Positions 1 to 8,004 of a stretch of DNA of 64,000 nucleotides are shown here, in pieces. Position 1 is the stretch's first letter. Each line of letters starts with the position of its first letter. The DNA is from Sphingomonas desiccabilis (GTDB taxonomy: Bacteria > Pseudomonadota > Alphaproteobacteria > Sphingomonadales > Sphingomonadaceae): NCBI RefSeq assembly GCF_004135605.1, contig NZ_SDPT01000002.1, positions 124,001-188,000 of the forward strand, written 5' to 3'. Position numbers and translations under genes: made by a program. The notes beneath the pieces were generated by a model. That model had not been told where the DNA came from, searched no databases, and saw only the letters and a list, made by a program, of their open reading frames with translations.

Positions 1-389
1 TCCTCGCCGAGTTCCAACTCACGTGTCGAGCACATCATGCCGTTGGATTCGACGCCGCGGATCGCCGCGACGCGCAGCTCCATGCCGTTGGCGGGGACGA
101 CCGCGCCGGGCATGCCGAACACGCCGACCAGCCCAGCACGCGCGTTGGGGGCACCGCAGACGACCTGGAGCGGGCCGTCGCCGGCATCGACCGACAGCAC
201 CTGGAGCTTGTCGGCCTGGGGATGGCGCTCGGCGGTGAGGACGCGGGCGACGCGGAAGCCGGTGAGGCGCGCGGCCGGGTTCTCGACGCCTTCGACCTCC
301 AGCCCGATGCGGGTTAGGCCGTCGAGGATCGCGTCGAGCGAAGCGTCGGTGTCGAGGTGCTCGCGCAGCCAAGAAACGGTGAACTTCAT
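1..389 (-). CDS. pheT: Phenylalanyl-tRNA synthetase beta subunit, N-terminal part (runs off window)
   Basis: This is the first ~129 residues of PheT, the beta chain of the alpha2-beta2 cytoplasmic enzyme that charges tRNA-Phe. The visible part begins [18 protein letters not shown], as in the family, and continues into the tRNA-binding OB-fold region ([18 protein letters not shown] and [11 protein letters not shown] are typical). The rest lies beyond position 1. The ATG overlaps the pheS stop as ATGA, so the two subunits are translationally coupled, which fits 1:1 assembly. Identification is firm; the C-terminal domains cannot be judged. Confidence 0.96.
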   Translation of the reverse strand, partial: MKFTVSWLREHLDTDASLDAILDGLTRIGLEVEGVENPAARLTGFRVARVLTAERHPQADKLQVLSVDAGDGPLQVVCGAPNARAGLVGVFGMPGAVVPANGMELRVAAIRGVESNGMMCSTRELELGE

Positions 390-1462
390 GCGCCCACTCC
401 CCCCGACAGCGTGGGCACGTCAAGCGCCGAGAAGCCATAGTGCTTGAGCCAGCGCAGGTCGCCGTCGAAGAAGGCGCGGAGATCATCCATGCCGTATTTC
501 AGCATCGCGAGCCGATCGACGCCGGTGCCGAAGGCGAAGCCCTGGTACTCGTCGGGGTCCAGGCCGCAGGCGGCGATCACCTTGGGGTGGACCATGCCGG
601 AGCCCAGCACTTCCATCCAGCCTTCTGACCCGCCGACCACGCGCTTGCCCTTCTGCATGGTGTAGCCGATGTCGACCTCCGCCGAAGGCTCGGTGAAGGG
701 GAAGTAGCTGGGGCGCAGGCGCAGCACGATGTCCTCGCGCTCGAAGAACGCCTTGAGGAAGGTCTCCAGCGTCCATTTGAGATGGGCAAGGGTGATGCCC
801 TTGTCGATCACCAGCCCTTCGATCTGGTGGAACATCGGCGTGTGGGTGGCGTCGCTGTCCGAGCGATAGACGCGGCCGGGCGCGATGATGCGGATCGGCG
901 GCTTCTGCGACAGCATCGTGCGGATCTGCACGGGGCTGGTGTGGGTGCGCAGCACCATCGGCCGCTCGTGCTCGCCGGCGAGGTAGAACGTATCATGCAT
1001 CGCGCGTGCCGGATGCGTCTCCGGGATGTTGAGCGCGGTGAAATTGTGCCAGTCGTCCTCGATCTCGGGGCCGGTCGCGACGGCGAAGCCGAGGTCGGCG
1101 AAGATCTCGGCGAGCTCGTCCATGACCTGGCTGACCGGGTGGACGCTGCCGGGCGCGGTGCGGTCGACCGGAAGCGTCATGTCGAGCGTCTCGGAAGCGA
1201 GCCGCGCGTCGAGCGCGGCCTGCTCCAGCCCCGCCTTGCGCGTCGCGATCGCCTCGGTCACCGACTCGCGCAGCGCGTGGATGCGCGGGCCTTCGACTTG
1301 GCGCTGCTCGGGGGTCATGCCACCGAGCGTCTTGAGGAGGCCGGTGACGGCGCCCTGCTTGCCGAGCGCGTGGACGCGCACTGCGTCGAGCGCGTCGAGC
1401 CCGGCGGCCGCGTCGATCGCCGCCAAGAGGTCGGCTCGCAATTGTTCGAGATCGGGGGTCAT
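386..1462 (-). CDS. pheS: Phenylalanyl-tRNA synthetase alpha subunit
   Basis: PheS is the catalytic class II subunit that forms Phe-AMP and transfers Phe to tRNA-Phe. The 358-residue protein has the normal length and layout: an N-terminal coiled coil (about residues 1-90), then the catalytic core with [19 protein letters not shown], the motif 2 region ([20 protein letters not shown]) and the C-terminal motif 3 region ([19 protein letters not shown]). It lies directly upstream of pheT with a 4-base overlap. The ATG at 1462 gives a protein that begins like known PheS. Confidence 0.98.
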   Translation of the reverse strand: MTPDLEQLRADLLAAIDAAAGLDALDAVRVHALGKQGAVTGLLKTLGGMTPEQRQVEGPRIHALRESVTEAIATRKAGLEQAALDARLASETLDMTLPVDRTAPGSVHPVSQVMDELAEIFADLGFAVATGPEIEDDWHNFTALNIPETHPARAMHDTFYLAGEHERPMVLRTHTSPVQIRTMLSQKPPIRIIAPGRVYRSDSDATHTPMFHQIEGLVIDKGITLAHLKWTLETFLKAFFEREDIVLRLRPSYFPFTEPSAEVDIGYTMQKGKRVVGGSEGWMEVLGSGMVHPKVIAACGLDPDEYQGFAFGTGVDRLAMLKYGMDDLRAFFDGDLRWLKHYGFSALDVPTLSGGVGA

Positions 1463-1534
1463 TGGAATTCCGTTCGCAAGATTGGGAGGTCCGAACCTTA
1501 GTCGGCGGCTGAGGTCAAGCCGTTCCGGGGTCCG

Positions 1535-2155
1535 TCACGCACGCGCGGCGAGCAGAAGGCCGCCGAAGCCGATGAACAGCGACCCCGTCGCGCGGTTGAA
1601 CAGGCGCTGCCGGCGCGGCGGTGCCAGCCAGCGGGCGAGCGAGCGGCCGCCCAGCGCATAGGCGGCGTACCAGCCGCCCTCGATCACCACGAACGTCGCG
1701 ACCAGGATCGCCAGCTGGAGCCAGAAGGGGCGGCTGGGGTCGAGGAACTGCGGGAACAGTGCGGCGGCGAAGACGATCAGCTTCGGGTTGGAGAGGCCGG
1801 TGCCGAGGCCCGCCGCATAGAGCGCGCCGGGACGGCTGCGGGTGAAGCCCTCTGCCCTGGGAGCATCCGAGACCGGGGCCCGCCACGCCTTGATCCCGAG
1901 CCAGATCAGATAGGCGGCACCGGCGAAGCGCAACGCACCGTAGAGCCGGGGCGACGCCTGGAGCAGCGCACCAAGTCCCATTGCCGAGGCGAGCAGGCAC
2001 AGCAGGTTGGCGCTCATAAGCCCCGCCATGGAGAAGACCGCGCGGCGCGGGCCGTGGTGGATGCTCTGCACCATGACGTGCAGCATGTTCGGGCCGGGGG
2101 TGCCCGCGATCAGGAACACGGCGGTGACGTAGAGCCACCAGAGGTGCATCGCCAT
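1535..2155 (-). CDS. LysE/RhtB-family amino-acid exporter
   Basis: A 206-residue inner-membrane protein of the LysE superfamily, which exports amino acids or related small molecules by proton exchange. The family signature GTPGPNMLHVM follows the first transmembrane segment, and five or six hydrophobic helices span the rest (for example LMSANLLCLLASAMGLGALL and PFWLQLAILVATFVVIEGG). The frame is open to 2320, but the ATG at 2155 has a good ribosome site (GAGGAGG, 5 bases upstream); a second ATG at 2149 is also possible. It sits between rplT and pheS, where most bacteria have nothing. The substrate cannot be told from sequence. Confidence 0.9.
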   Translation of the reverse strand: MAMHLWWLYVTAVFLIAGTPGPNMLHVMVQSIHHGPRRAVFSMAGLMSANLLCLLASAMGLGALLQASPRLYGALRFAGAAYLIWLGIKAWRAPVSDAPRAEGFTRSRPGALYAAGLGTGLSNPKLIVFAAALFPQFLDPSRPFWLQLAILVATFVVIEGGWYAAYALGGRSLARWLAPPRRQRLFNRATGSLFIGFGGLLLAARA

Positions 2156-2197
2156 TCGTGCCTCCTCATTTGCCCCCGCCACCCGGGTGGCCAAGGG

Positions 2198-2236
2198 CGA
2201 AAACGAAAAGGGCGCCGGTGTTGCCACCGACGCCCC
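2198..2236 (-). terminator. Rho-independent terminator of rpmI-rplT
   Basis: Read on the minus strand, a 10-base stem (GGCGTCGGTG / CACCGGCGCC, one G-T pair) with a GCAA loop is followed by CTTTTCGTTTT. It begins about 26 bases after the rplT stop and separates the ribosomal genes from the LysE exporter. The stem core recurs in the lpdA terminator near 16580. Confidence 0.85.
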
Positions 2237-2261
2237 ATGTTCGCTTGACGCTGCAGGTCGC

Positions 2262-2627
2262 TTAGGCGGCCTGGGGCAGCGCCGCCTTCGCCTGAGCGAC
2301 GATGGCGGTAAATGCCTCACCTTCGTGCATCGCGATATCCGCCAGGACCTTACGGTCCAGCTGGATGCCGGCGAGCTTCAGGCCGTGCATGAACTGCGAG
2401 TAGGTCAGGCCCTCGGCCCGGACGCCTGCGTTGATGCGCTGGATCCAGAGGCCGCGGAAGGTCCGCTTCTTAACCTTGCGGTCGCGATAGGCGTACTGGC
2501 CGGCCTTTTCGACGGCCTGACGTGCGATGCGGATCGTGTTCTTGCGACGGCCGTAATAGCCCTTCGCCTGATCCAGAATACGCTTGTGCTTGGTGCGGGT
2601 CGTGGTGCCGCGCTTGATGCGTGCCAT
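2262..2627 (-). CDS. rplT: 50S ribosomal protein L20
   Basis: L20 binds 23S rRNA early in large-subunit assembly. The 121-residue product is full length with the typical highly basic N-terminus ([20 protein letters not shown]) and the conserved [16 protein letters not shown] segment. It lies 14 bases downstream of rpmI in the usual order, though infC, often the first gene of this operon, is not next to it here. In several bacteria L20 represses its own operon by binding the mRNA; no such site was identified here. Confidence 0.98.
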   Translation of the reverse strand: MARIKRGTTTRTKHKRILDQAKGYYGRRKNTIRIARQAVEKAGQYAYRDRKVKKRTFRGLWIQRINAGVRAEGLTYSQFMHGLKLAGIQLDRKVLADIAMHEGEAFTAIVAQAKAALPQAA

Positions 2628-2641
2628 GTGTCAGTACCTCC

Positions 2642-2845
2642 TTAGCGCAGACCGTAGGGCGCCCACGCCTTGACGTGTGCGACGTCGGCGTCGGCGAGCA
2701 CCGAGGTGCCGCGGTTCTGGCGGATGTACTTGGCGTTGTGGCTGATCAGGCGGTGGCGCTTGCCGGCCACACCGTGCTTCACCTTGCCGGTAGCGGTGAA
2801 CTTGAAGCGCTTCTTCACGCCGCTCTTGGTCTTGAGCTTGGGCAT
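2642..2845 (-). CDS. rpmI: 50S ribosomal protein L35
   Basis: A 67-residue basic protein beginning [20 protein letters not shown] and ending [10 protein letters not shown], which is a complete L35. AAGGAG lies 6 bases before the ATG. It is the first gene of the rpmI-rplT pair and is divergent from the AsmA-family gene, so the ribosomal promoter should lie in 2850-3060. Confidence 0.98.
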   Translation of the reverse strand: MPKLKTKSGVKKRFKFTATGKVKHGVAGKRHRLISHNAKYIRQNRGTSVLADADVAHVKAWAPYGLR

Positions 2846-2997
2846 TTTGGTCTCCTTGTGTGACACGACCCAGAAGATCGCCGCGGCAGCCCTTTTGGCC
2901 GGGCGATCCCTCGAGACGGGCTCGAAGAGTCGTGGAAAGACGGCGCGCTTAGCGCAATGGCGGTGCGGACGCAACCGCGGGTGGTGGCGCGGAAGCG

Positions 2998-3021
2998 TGC
3001 TTCTCCTGCGCAGGAGCACGG
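2998..3021. repeat. Family A palindrome, short copy
   Basis: The sequence GTGCTTCTCCTGCGCAGGAG followed by CACGG folds on itself around CTCCTGCGCAGGAG. It shares the core and CACGG flank with the longer family A copies at 7844, 14909, 46647 and 47746. It lies in the rpmI/AsmA divergent region and, by reading frame, could be in the extended N-terminus of the AsmA frame; its presence argues for the later start of that gene. Confidence 0.6.
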
Positions 3022-3067
3022 ATGGCGCGTGCGGAACTCGTTTCGCTTCCGGCGAGTTTTTGCCGTC

Positions 3068-5224
3068 ATGGCTGATCGCGAAGTGCCCCCTGTCGCGGAC
3101 GATGTGCCGCCGCCGCCTGCCGCACCCCCGGCGGCGCCGCCGCGACGTGGACGGCCGCGCTGGCTGACGATCCTGCTGCGGGTGGTGCTGGGCATCTTCG
3201 TCGCGCTGTTCCTGGTGTGGGCGATCCTGTTCATCACCAAGGGCCGGTTCCTGAAGCCCACGTTCGAGAAGATCGCGTCGAGCTCGGCCGAGCGGCAGGT
3301 GCGGGTCGCGGGCGATTTCCAATTCTATTTCAACCCGATCAACCTGAAGTTCCTGGCCGAGGGGCTGACGGTCTCCAACCCGGCCTGGGCGGGCGGCGGC
3401 AATTTCCTGGAGGCGAGGAAGTTCGACAGCCAGATCGCGACCTTCACCTTCCTGTTCGGCAAGCGGCGGATCAACTGGCTGGGGCTGGACGGCGCGCGCG
3501 TCGACCTGGCCTGGGACGCCGACCACCGCCGCAACACCTGGACCTTCGGCGACCCCAACGCCAAGGGCGAGCCGTTCGACATGCCGGTGATCCGCCAGGC
3601 GGCGGTGAGCAATTCGGGGCTGCGCTACAGCGACCCGTCGATGCGGATCCTCGCCAACGTCCGCTTCCGCACCGTGGAGGCGCGCGACAGCAAGGTCGCC
3701 AACGCCGTGCGGTTCGACGGCGACGGGCGCGCGCGCGGCATTCCGTTCACGCTGACCGGCGCGCTGCTGTCGCCGAACGCGGCGCTGGCGGGTGGGCGCA
3801 CCCAGCTCGCTCTGACAGTGCGGGCGGTGGATGCGGTGGGCACCGTGACGGGAACGCTGCCGGAGCCAACGGTGATCGAGGGATCGGACCTGAAGGTCGA
3901 CCTGCGCGGGCGCAACCTGGCGAACCTGTTCGAGGTGTTCGGGCTGACCGTGCCCGACACGCGCCGCTACCATCTCGCCTCCGCGCTGACCAAGCGGGGC
4001 GAGGAGTGGCGCTTCACAGGGCTGCGCGGCACCTTTGGCGAGAGCGATCTGAGCGGCGCGTTCAGCGTGTTCCAGCGCGAGCCGCGCATGTACCTGACCG
4101 CCGATCTCGCCACCCGCCGGCTCGACATGATCGATGTCGCGCCGTTCATCGGCTACAATCCCGACCGGCTGGACAAGCAGGGCAAATCCGGCACGGTGAC
4201 GCGCGTGGGCGGCACGCCGCGGCTGTTGCCGGACACGCCGCTCAACGTCGAGGCGCTCAAGAACTTCGACGCGAAGGTCAACTGGACGGTGCGGCAGGTG
4301 CGGTCGGAGAATGTGCCGATCTCCAACATCAAGCTCGGGCTGTCGCTCGAAGACCGGCTGCTGAAACTCTCGCCGCTCAACTTCACCATGGCGCGGGGCA
4401 CGGTGCTGTCGGACATCAGCATCAATGCGCGCCGGGCGCCGGTCTTCACCGACTATGACATCCGGCTGACGCCGACGCCGATGGGCAAGCTGCTCGCGGG
4501 CTTCGGCGTGGCGGAGGCAGGTACCAGCGGCACCATTTCCGCGCGCGTGAAGATGACCGGCAGCGGCAACAGCGTGCATGATTCGCTGGCGAGCTCCAAC
4601 GGGCGCATCGCCTTCATCATGCCCAAGGGCACGTTCTGGACGCGCAACATCCAGCTGTCCGAGATCGACGTCGGCACCTTCGTGCAGAAGATGTTCGAGG
4701 ACAAGCTGAAGGAGCCGGTGCAGATCAACTGCGGGCTGATCGGCTTCACCGTGCGCAACGGCGTAGCGGCGGCCGACCCGATCCTGATCGACACGCAGAA
4801 GAACGTGATGCTGGGTCGCGGCGGCTTCAGCTTCAAGACCGAGGCGATCGACCTGGCGTTCCGCGCGGACTCTAAGAAGTTCTCGCTGTTCGCGGGCCAG
4901 TCGCCGGTCGGGATCAACGGCTATTTCGCGGAGCCGGGCTTCGACGTGATCAGCCCGGAACTGGTCGGCCGCGCCGGCATCGGCTTGGGGCTGGCGGCAG
5001 TGGCGACCCCGATCGGCGGGCTGCTGGCGTTCGTCGACGTGGGCGATGCCAAGTCGGCAGCATGCGGGCCGATCCTCGCCGGCGCCACCGCCAAGGCGCA
5101 GCGCACCACCAAGGGCAAGCCGCGCGACGATGTCGGGGCGGGTACCACGTCGAAGGACGAGGACGGCAAGGGTTCGCGCGAGGAGAAGAAGACCCAGCGC
5201 AAGAAGTTCCTGGGGATCTTCTGA
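3068..5224 (+). CDS. AsmA-family envelope protein
   Basis: A 718-residue protein with a short proline-rich cytoplasmic N-terminus, one transmembrane segment (about residues 24-46, [20 protein letters not shown]) and a long periplasmic region. The segment just after the membrane ([20 protein letters not shown]) and the repeated beta-strand pattern match AsmA-family proteins, which relate to the bridge-like phospholipid transporters of the Gram-negative envelope. The C-terminus is lysine-rich ([12 protein letters not shown]). The frame is open from 2957, but the first 37 codons overlap an intergenic palindrome, so the ATG at 3068 is preferred. The exact cargo is unknown. Confidence 0.88.
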   Translation: MADREVPPVADDVPPPPAAPPAAPPRRGRPRWLTILLRVVLGIFVALFLVWAILFITKGRFLKPTFEKIASSSAERQVRVAGDFQFYFNPINLKFLAEGLTVSNPAWAGGGNFLEARKFDSQIATFTFLFGKRRINWLGLDGARVDLAWDADHRRNTWTFGDPNAKGEPFDMPVIRQAAVSNSGLRYSDPSMRILANVRFRTVEARDSKVANAVRFDGDGRARGIPFTLTGALLSPNAALAGGRTQLALTVRAVDAVGTVTGTLPEPTVIEGSDLKVDLRGRNLANLFEVFGLTVPDTRRYHLASALTKRGEEWRFTGLRGTFGESDLSGAFSVFQREPRMYLTADLATRRLDMIDVAPFIGYNPDRLDKQGKSGTVTRVGGTPRLLPDTPLNVEALKNFDAKVNWTVRQVRSENVPISNIKLGLSLEDRLLKLSPLNFTMARGTVLSDISINARRAPVFTDYDIRLTPTPMGKLLAGFGVAEAGTSGTISARVKMTGSGNSVHDSLASSNGRIAFIMPKGTFWTRNIQLSEIDVGTFVQKMFEDKLKEPVQINCGLIGFTVRNGVAAADPILIDTQKNVMLGRGGFSFKTEAIDLAFRADSKKFSLFAGQSPVGINGYFAEPGFDVISPELVGRAGIGLGLAAVATPIGGLLAFVDVGDAKSAACGPILAGATAKAQRTTKGKPRDDVGAGTTSKDEDGKGSREEKKTQRKKFLGIF

Positions 5225-5513
5225 ACCTTTGATCCACCGGCGTGGACCAAGTTCTTCCCGAGCTTGGTTGACAGCTGGACTGCACTGCCCCCACACATCG
5301 ATTTGTGGGGTTCGACTCCCCATTGGGCATTTCTCGAACGCGACACTGAAAGGTGCGGACAGCACAGATGAGAAATGTCCTCGCTGTGGTAGCAAGTGCC
5401 TGTGAAGCGCTCCAACTCAAGCTTTCCGGCGCCAGCCCATCGGCAACCGTGTCGCGGCTTTGCGAGCTTCGGGCTCCCGCCGCGTCGCCGTGGTGCCGGA
5501 AAGTGAGTGGTTG
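5225..5513. other. Intergenic stretch with tRNA T-arm-like fold
   Basis: No convincing gene was found here. At 5286-5329 an outer TGCCC/GGGCA stem encloses two overlapping hairpins: CCCCACA (5289-5295) with TGTGGGG (5304-5310), and TGGGG (5306-5310) with CCCCA (5318-5322) closing the seven-base loop TTCGACT. The second matches a tRNA T-arm with an exact GGTTCGANNCC box. No D-arm, anticodon arm or CCA end is present, so it is not a tRNA. It could be a tRNA-like relic or a switching RNA element. Confidence 0.35.
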
Positions 5514-6344
5514 ATGACTCCGCTTCTTCTGGTCGTCCTCGTCATTGCGATTGCGGGGCTTGTCCTGTGGGCGTCCCTTGAGGCGACCATCATCTACCCC
5601 CCGATGGTGGGGCTGCTCTATCGGGACGGCCGGTTCCAGCGGGAACTGCTGCCCGGGCGGCACATCCGCTTCGATCCGCTGAAGCGGACCAGGATCGTTC
5701 AGGTCCTGGTGGCGGAACGGCCGGTCTCGCTTCCGGAGGTGACGATTCTCTCCAAGGATCAGTTCTCGTTCCGCCTGAGCCTGGCGCCGGTGATGGCGGT
5801 GACGGATGCTCGTGCCTATTTCGAAACGCAGCAAAGCCTCGATACCCCGTCGTTCGCTCATTTCGTGGGGGGTAGCGGCGTTCACGCTGCGCTGTACCCG
5901 TCGGTGGCGGCGGCGACGCTGGAGGCTGCGGGCGAACGGACGTTGGCGGAAATTCTGGCATCCCCCGGCGTGTTGACGGCGGATGTCCTCGCCCGCATCG
6001 AGGGCGCGGTACCTGGAGCGACCGTCTCCCGGCTGCTGCTGACGGCGGTGAACCTGCCGCCCGAGACGCGCAAGATGTTCACCGACGTGGAGCGTGCGAA
6101 GATGGAGGCGCAGGGTGCGCTCGAGCGCGCACGCGGCGAGCAGGCTGCGCTTCGCGTGCTCGCCAATGCCGCCCGGCTCGTCAGCGACAATCCGGCGCTT
6201 GCCAATCTGCGGCTGCTGCAGGCGATCGAGGCAACCAAGGGATCGACGACCATCATCCTGGGCGAGGGCGCCATTGCGCCGGGTGGGTTCGGCCCAGTCG
6301 GCAGCACCGGTCGCAGACGCGATGGCCTCGAAGCGGGAGGATAG
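5514..6344 (+). CDS. SPFH/Band 7 (stomatin-like) membrane protein
   Basis: A 276-residue protein with one N-terminal transmembrane segment (residues 3-25, LLLVVLVIAIAGLVLWASLE) followed by a Band 7 domain (about 30-200, with YPPMVGLLYRDGRFQRELLPG and IVQVLVAERPVSLP) and a coiled coil rich in Ala, Glu and Arg (about 195-225). Proteins of this kind form large rings or scaffolds on the inner membrane, often with a protease or small membrane partner. The frame opens at 5460, but the ATG at 5514 starts at the membrane helix. A 46-residue membrane protein follows after three bases. Confidence 0.82.
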   Translation: MTPLLLVVLVIAIAGLVLWASLEATIIYPPMVGLLYRDGRFQRELLPGRHIRFDPLKRTRIVQVLVAERPVSLPEVTILSKDQFSFRLSLAPVMAVTDARAYFETQQSLDTPSFAHFVGGSGVHAALYPSVAAATLEAAGERTLAEILASPGVLTADVLARIEGAVPGATVSRLLLTAVNLPPETRKMFTDVERAKMEAQGALERARGEQAALRVLANAARLVSDNPALANLRLLQAIEATKGSTTIILGEGAIAPGGFGPVGSTGRRRDGLEAGG

Positions 6345-6347
6345 TTC

Positions 6348-6488
6348 ATGAAAAGGCTGCAACCGGCGCAGGCTGTGCTGCTGGGTTTCCTGATCGTCGG
6401 GCTGGTCGCGTTCCTGTTCGCGTCGGGGTACGGCATCGGCAGGAACATCGCCGCACGGGAGCAGGCGGCCGAGGCGGGCGCCCGCTAA
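6348..6488 (+). CDS. Small single-span membrane protein
   Basis: A 46-residue protein with one transmembrane helix (about residues 9-30, VLLGFLIVGLVAFLFASGYG) and a short alanine- and glutamate-rich tail. Its ATG lies three bases after the Band 7 stop and is preceded by GGGAGG, so the two are almost certainly co-translated. No family was recognised. By position it may be a partner or stabiliser of the Band 7 scaffold; that is inference. Confidence 0.65.
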   Translation: MKRLQPAQAVLLGFLIVGLVAFLFASGYGIGRNIAAREQAAEAGAR

Positions 6489-6577
6489 GCCGGCAAGAGG
6501 CGCCAGCGGAGGCGATCGCCGGTCGACGCGGTGCAGAGCCTTTGACCTCGCGCACGATCCTGCGCCATCAAGCTGGC

Positions 6578-7690
6578 ATGGCTGCTTCCCCGCTTTCCCT
6601 GTCGCGACGGACGCTGGTCGCCGCCGCTGCCGCTGCTGCGGCGTTTCCGACCCGGCTTCTGGCGCAGGAAAGCCGCAGGGTGCTTGCCGGCACCTATGTG
6701 CAGGAGGGCGGCGCCGGGTTCGTGCCGCTGGAGGCGGCGCCGGGCGGCGGCTGGAGCGCAGGCCGGGCGCTGCCGGAGATCGCGAACGCCTCCTTCGGCG
6801 TGCAAAGCGGCGGCACGGGCGTGCGCTATCTGGTGGATGAGCAGGCCGAGGGGGCGCTCGGCATCTATGGGCGCGACTTCCGGCGCATGGCGCGGGTGTC
6901 GACGCTGGGCGCCGATCCCTGCCATGTCGCGCTGAGCCCGGACGGTCGTGCGCTGGCCGTGGCGAATTATTCGAGCGGGAGCGTGGCCCTCTGGAAGCTC
7001 GACCCGACGACCGGGCTGCCGATCGACGAGGCGGCGCGGATCGTTCATGGGGGCAGCGGCCCGGACCGGGAGCGGCAGGCCGGCGCACATGCGCATTGGG
7101 TCGGCTTTGTGCCGGGGCAGCCCCTGCTGCACGCGGTCGACCTGGGCGCCGACGCGGTCTTTGCCCACCACCTCGACCCGCAATCCGGCGCGCTGGCGAG
7201 GACGACGGTCGCCTATCGTGCCGAACCGGGATCGGGACCCCGCCACCTCGCACGGCATCCGCGGCTGCCGGTCGCGTATCTGGTGGCGGAACTCGCCAAC
7301 ACGGTGACGATCCTCGGTGCGGAGGGGGACGGGAGCTTTCGTCGGCGGGGCGTCGTCTCGACGCTGCCGGCGGGGTTCGCCGGGTCTTCGGCGGCGGGAC
7401 ATATCGCGCTCAACCGCAAGGGCGACCGGCTCTATGTCTCCAACCGCGGGCACAACAGCATCGCGGTGTTCGCGGTCGGCACGGACGGCGGGCTGACGCT
7501 GCTCCAGCATGTTGCGTGCGGCGGCAACTGGCCGCGGATGTTCCTGCTGCTGGAGGAGCGTGGAGAGATGCTGGTGGCGAACCAGCGATCCGGCACGGTG
7601 GCGAGCCTGCGGATCGGGAGCGACGGGATGTTGCGGGCGGCGACGTCACACGGCGTTCCGGTGCCGGGCGTTGCCTATTTGACGGTCTGA
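6578..7690 (+). CDS. Tat-exported lactonase-family beta-propeller protein
   Basis: A 370-residue protein of the YbhE/Pgl lactonase family (seven-bladed propeller), whose cytoplasmic members hydrolyse 6-phosphogluconolactone. This copy begins with a twin-arginine signal (SLSRRTLVAAAAAAAAF, cleavage near LLAQE), so it probably acts in the periplasm on another lactone. Family motifs include PCHVALSPDGRALAVANYSS, GSGPRHLARHP and ALNRKGDRLYVSNRGHNSI. The frame opens at a TTG (6542), but the ATG at 6578 places the Tat motif correctly. The substrate is unknown. Confidence 0.85.
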   Translation: MAASPLSLSRRTLVAAAAAAAAFPTRLLAQESRRVLAGTYVQEGGAGFVPLEAAPGGGWSAGRALPEIANASFGVQSGGTGVRYLVDEQAEGALGIYGRDFRRMARVSTLGADPCHVALSPDGRALAVANYSSGSVALWKLDPTTGLPIDEAARIVHGGSGPDRERQAGAHAHWVGFVPGQPLLHAVDLGADAVFAHHLDPQSGALARTTVAYRAEPGSGPRHLARHPRLPVAYLVAELANTVTILGAEGDGSFRRRGVVSTLPAGFAGSSAAGHIALNRKGDRLYVSNRGHNSIAVFAVGTDGGLTLLQHVACGGNWPRMFLLLEERGEMLVANQRSGTVASLRIGSDGMLRAATSHGVPVPGVAYLTV

Positions 7691-8004
7691 GGGACAATCC
7701 CGCCGAAGCCTGGAGCCGGAGCGCAGTTGTTCCCGGTGCACGCCTGACCTTCGCGAAGCACGCAGCCACCCCCGAACACTGTCGTATCCCTGCGCAGGCA
7801 GGGATGCAGGGCCCAGCAGAGCGACGGCGGTTGGCGCCTGAGACCCTGGGCTCCTGCCTGCGCAGGAGCACGGGAAGGGTTGGGACGAGGGTGCCGGCGA
7901 ACGCCGGGGCTCAGATGCGGGAGACGCATGGGCGCGCGGCGCCACCGCGATCTGGTGCGACCGCGCCGCGGATGGGGGAGGCGTCGCCGCCTCCCCTCCC
8001 AGCC
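7691..8004. other. Convergent intergenic region filled with palindromes
   Basis: This 314-base gap lies between the convergent lactonase and M3 peptidase genes. It holds a short palindrome ATCCCTGCGCAGGCAGGGAT near 7784 and a full family A repeat at 7844-7874. No coding frame in it is convincing. The hairpins could stop transcription from both sides. Confidence 0.7.
7844..7874. repeat. Family A extragenic palindrome
   Basis: CCCTGGG followed by the hairpin core CTCCTGCCTGCGCAGGAG and CACGGG. The arms CTCCTG and CAGGAG pair around CCTGCG. It is nearly identical to copies at 14909, 46647 and 47746 and lies between convergent genes. It resembles REP elements, which in other genera are scattered by a RAYT transposase; none is in this window. 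Confidence 0.8.

Noticed and set aside
5286..5360. A complete tRNA or tmRNA gene around the T-arm-like sequence
   Set aside because: There is no D-arm, anticodon arm, 7-base acceptor or CCA, and no tmRNA tag frame.
5231..5371. In-frame continuation after the AsmA stop (reads with many Trp residues) as an extended or read-through protein
   Set aside because: The AsmA protein ends normally, no ribosome site precedes the stretch, and the bases are better explained by an RNA-like fold at 5286-5329.
5046..5405. A plus-strand frame ending in CPRCGSKCL that resembles a zinc ribbon
   Set aside because: It lies mostly inside the AsmA gene in another frame and its first part is Arg/Ser/Pro filler; the cysteine cluster alone is not enough.
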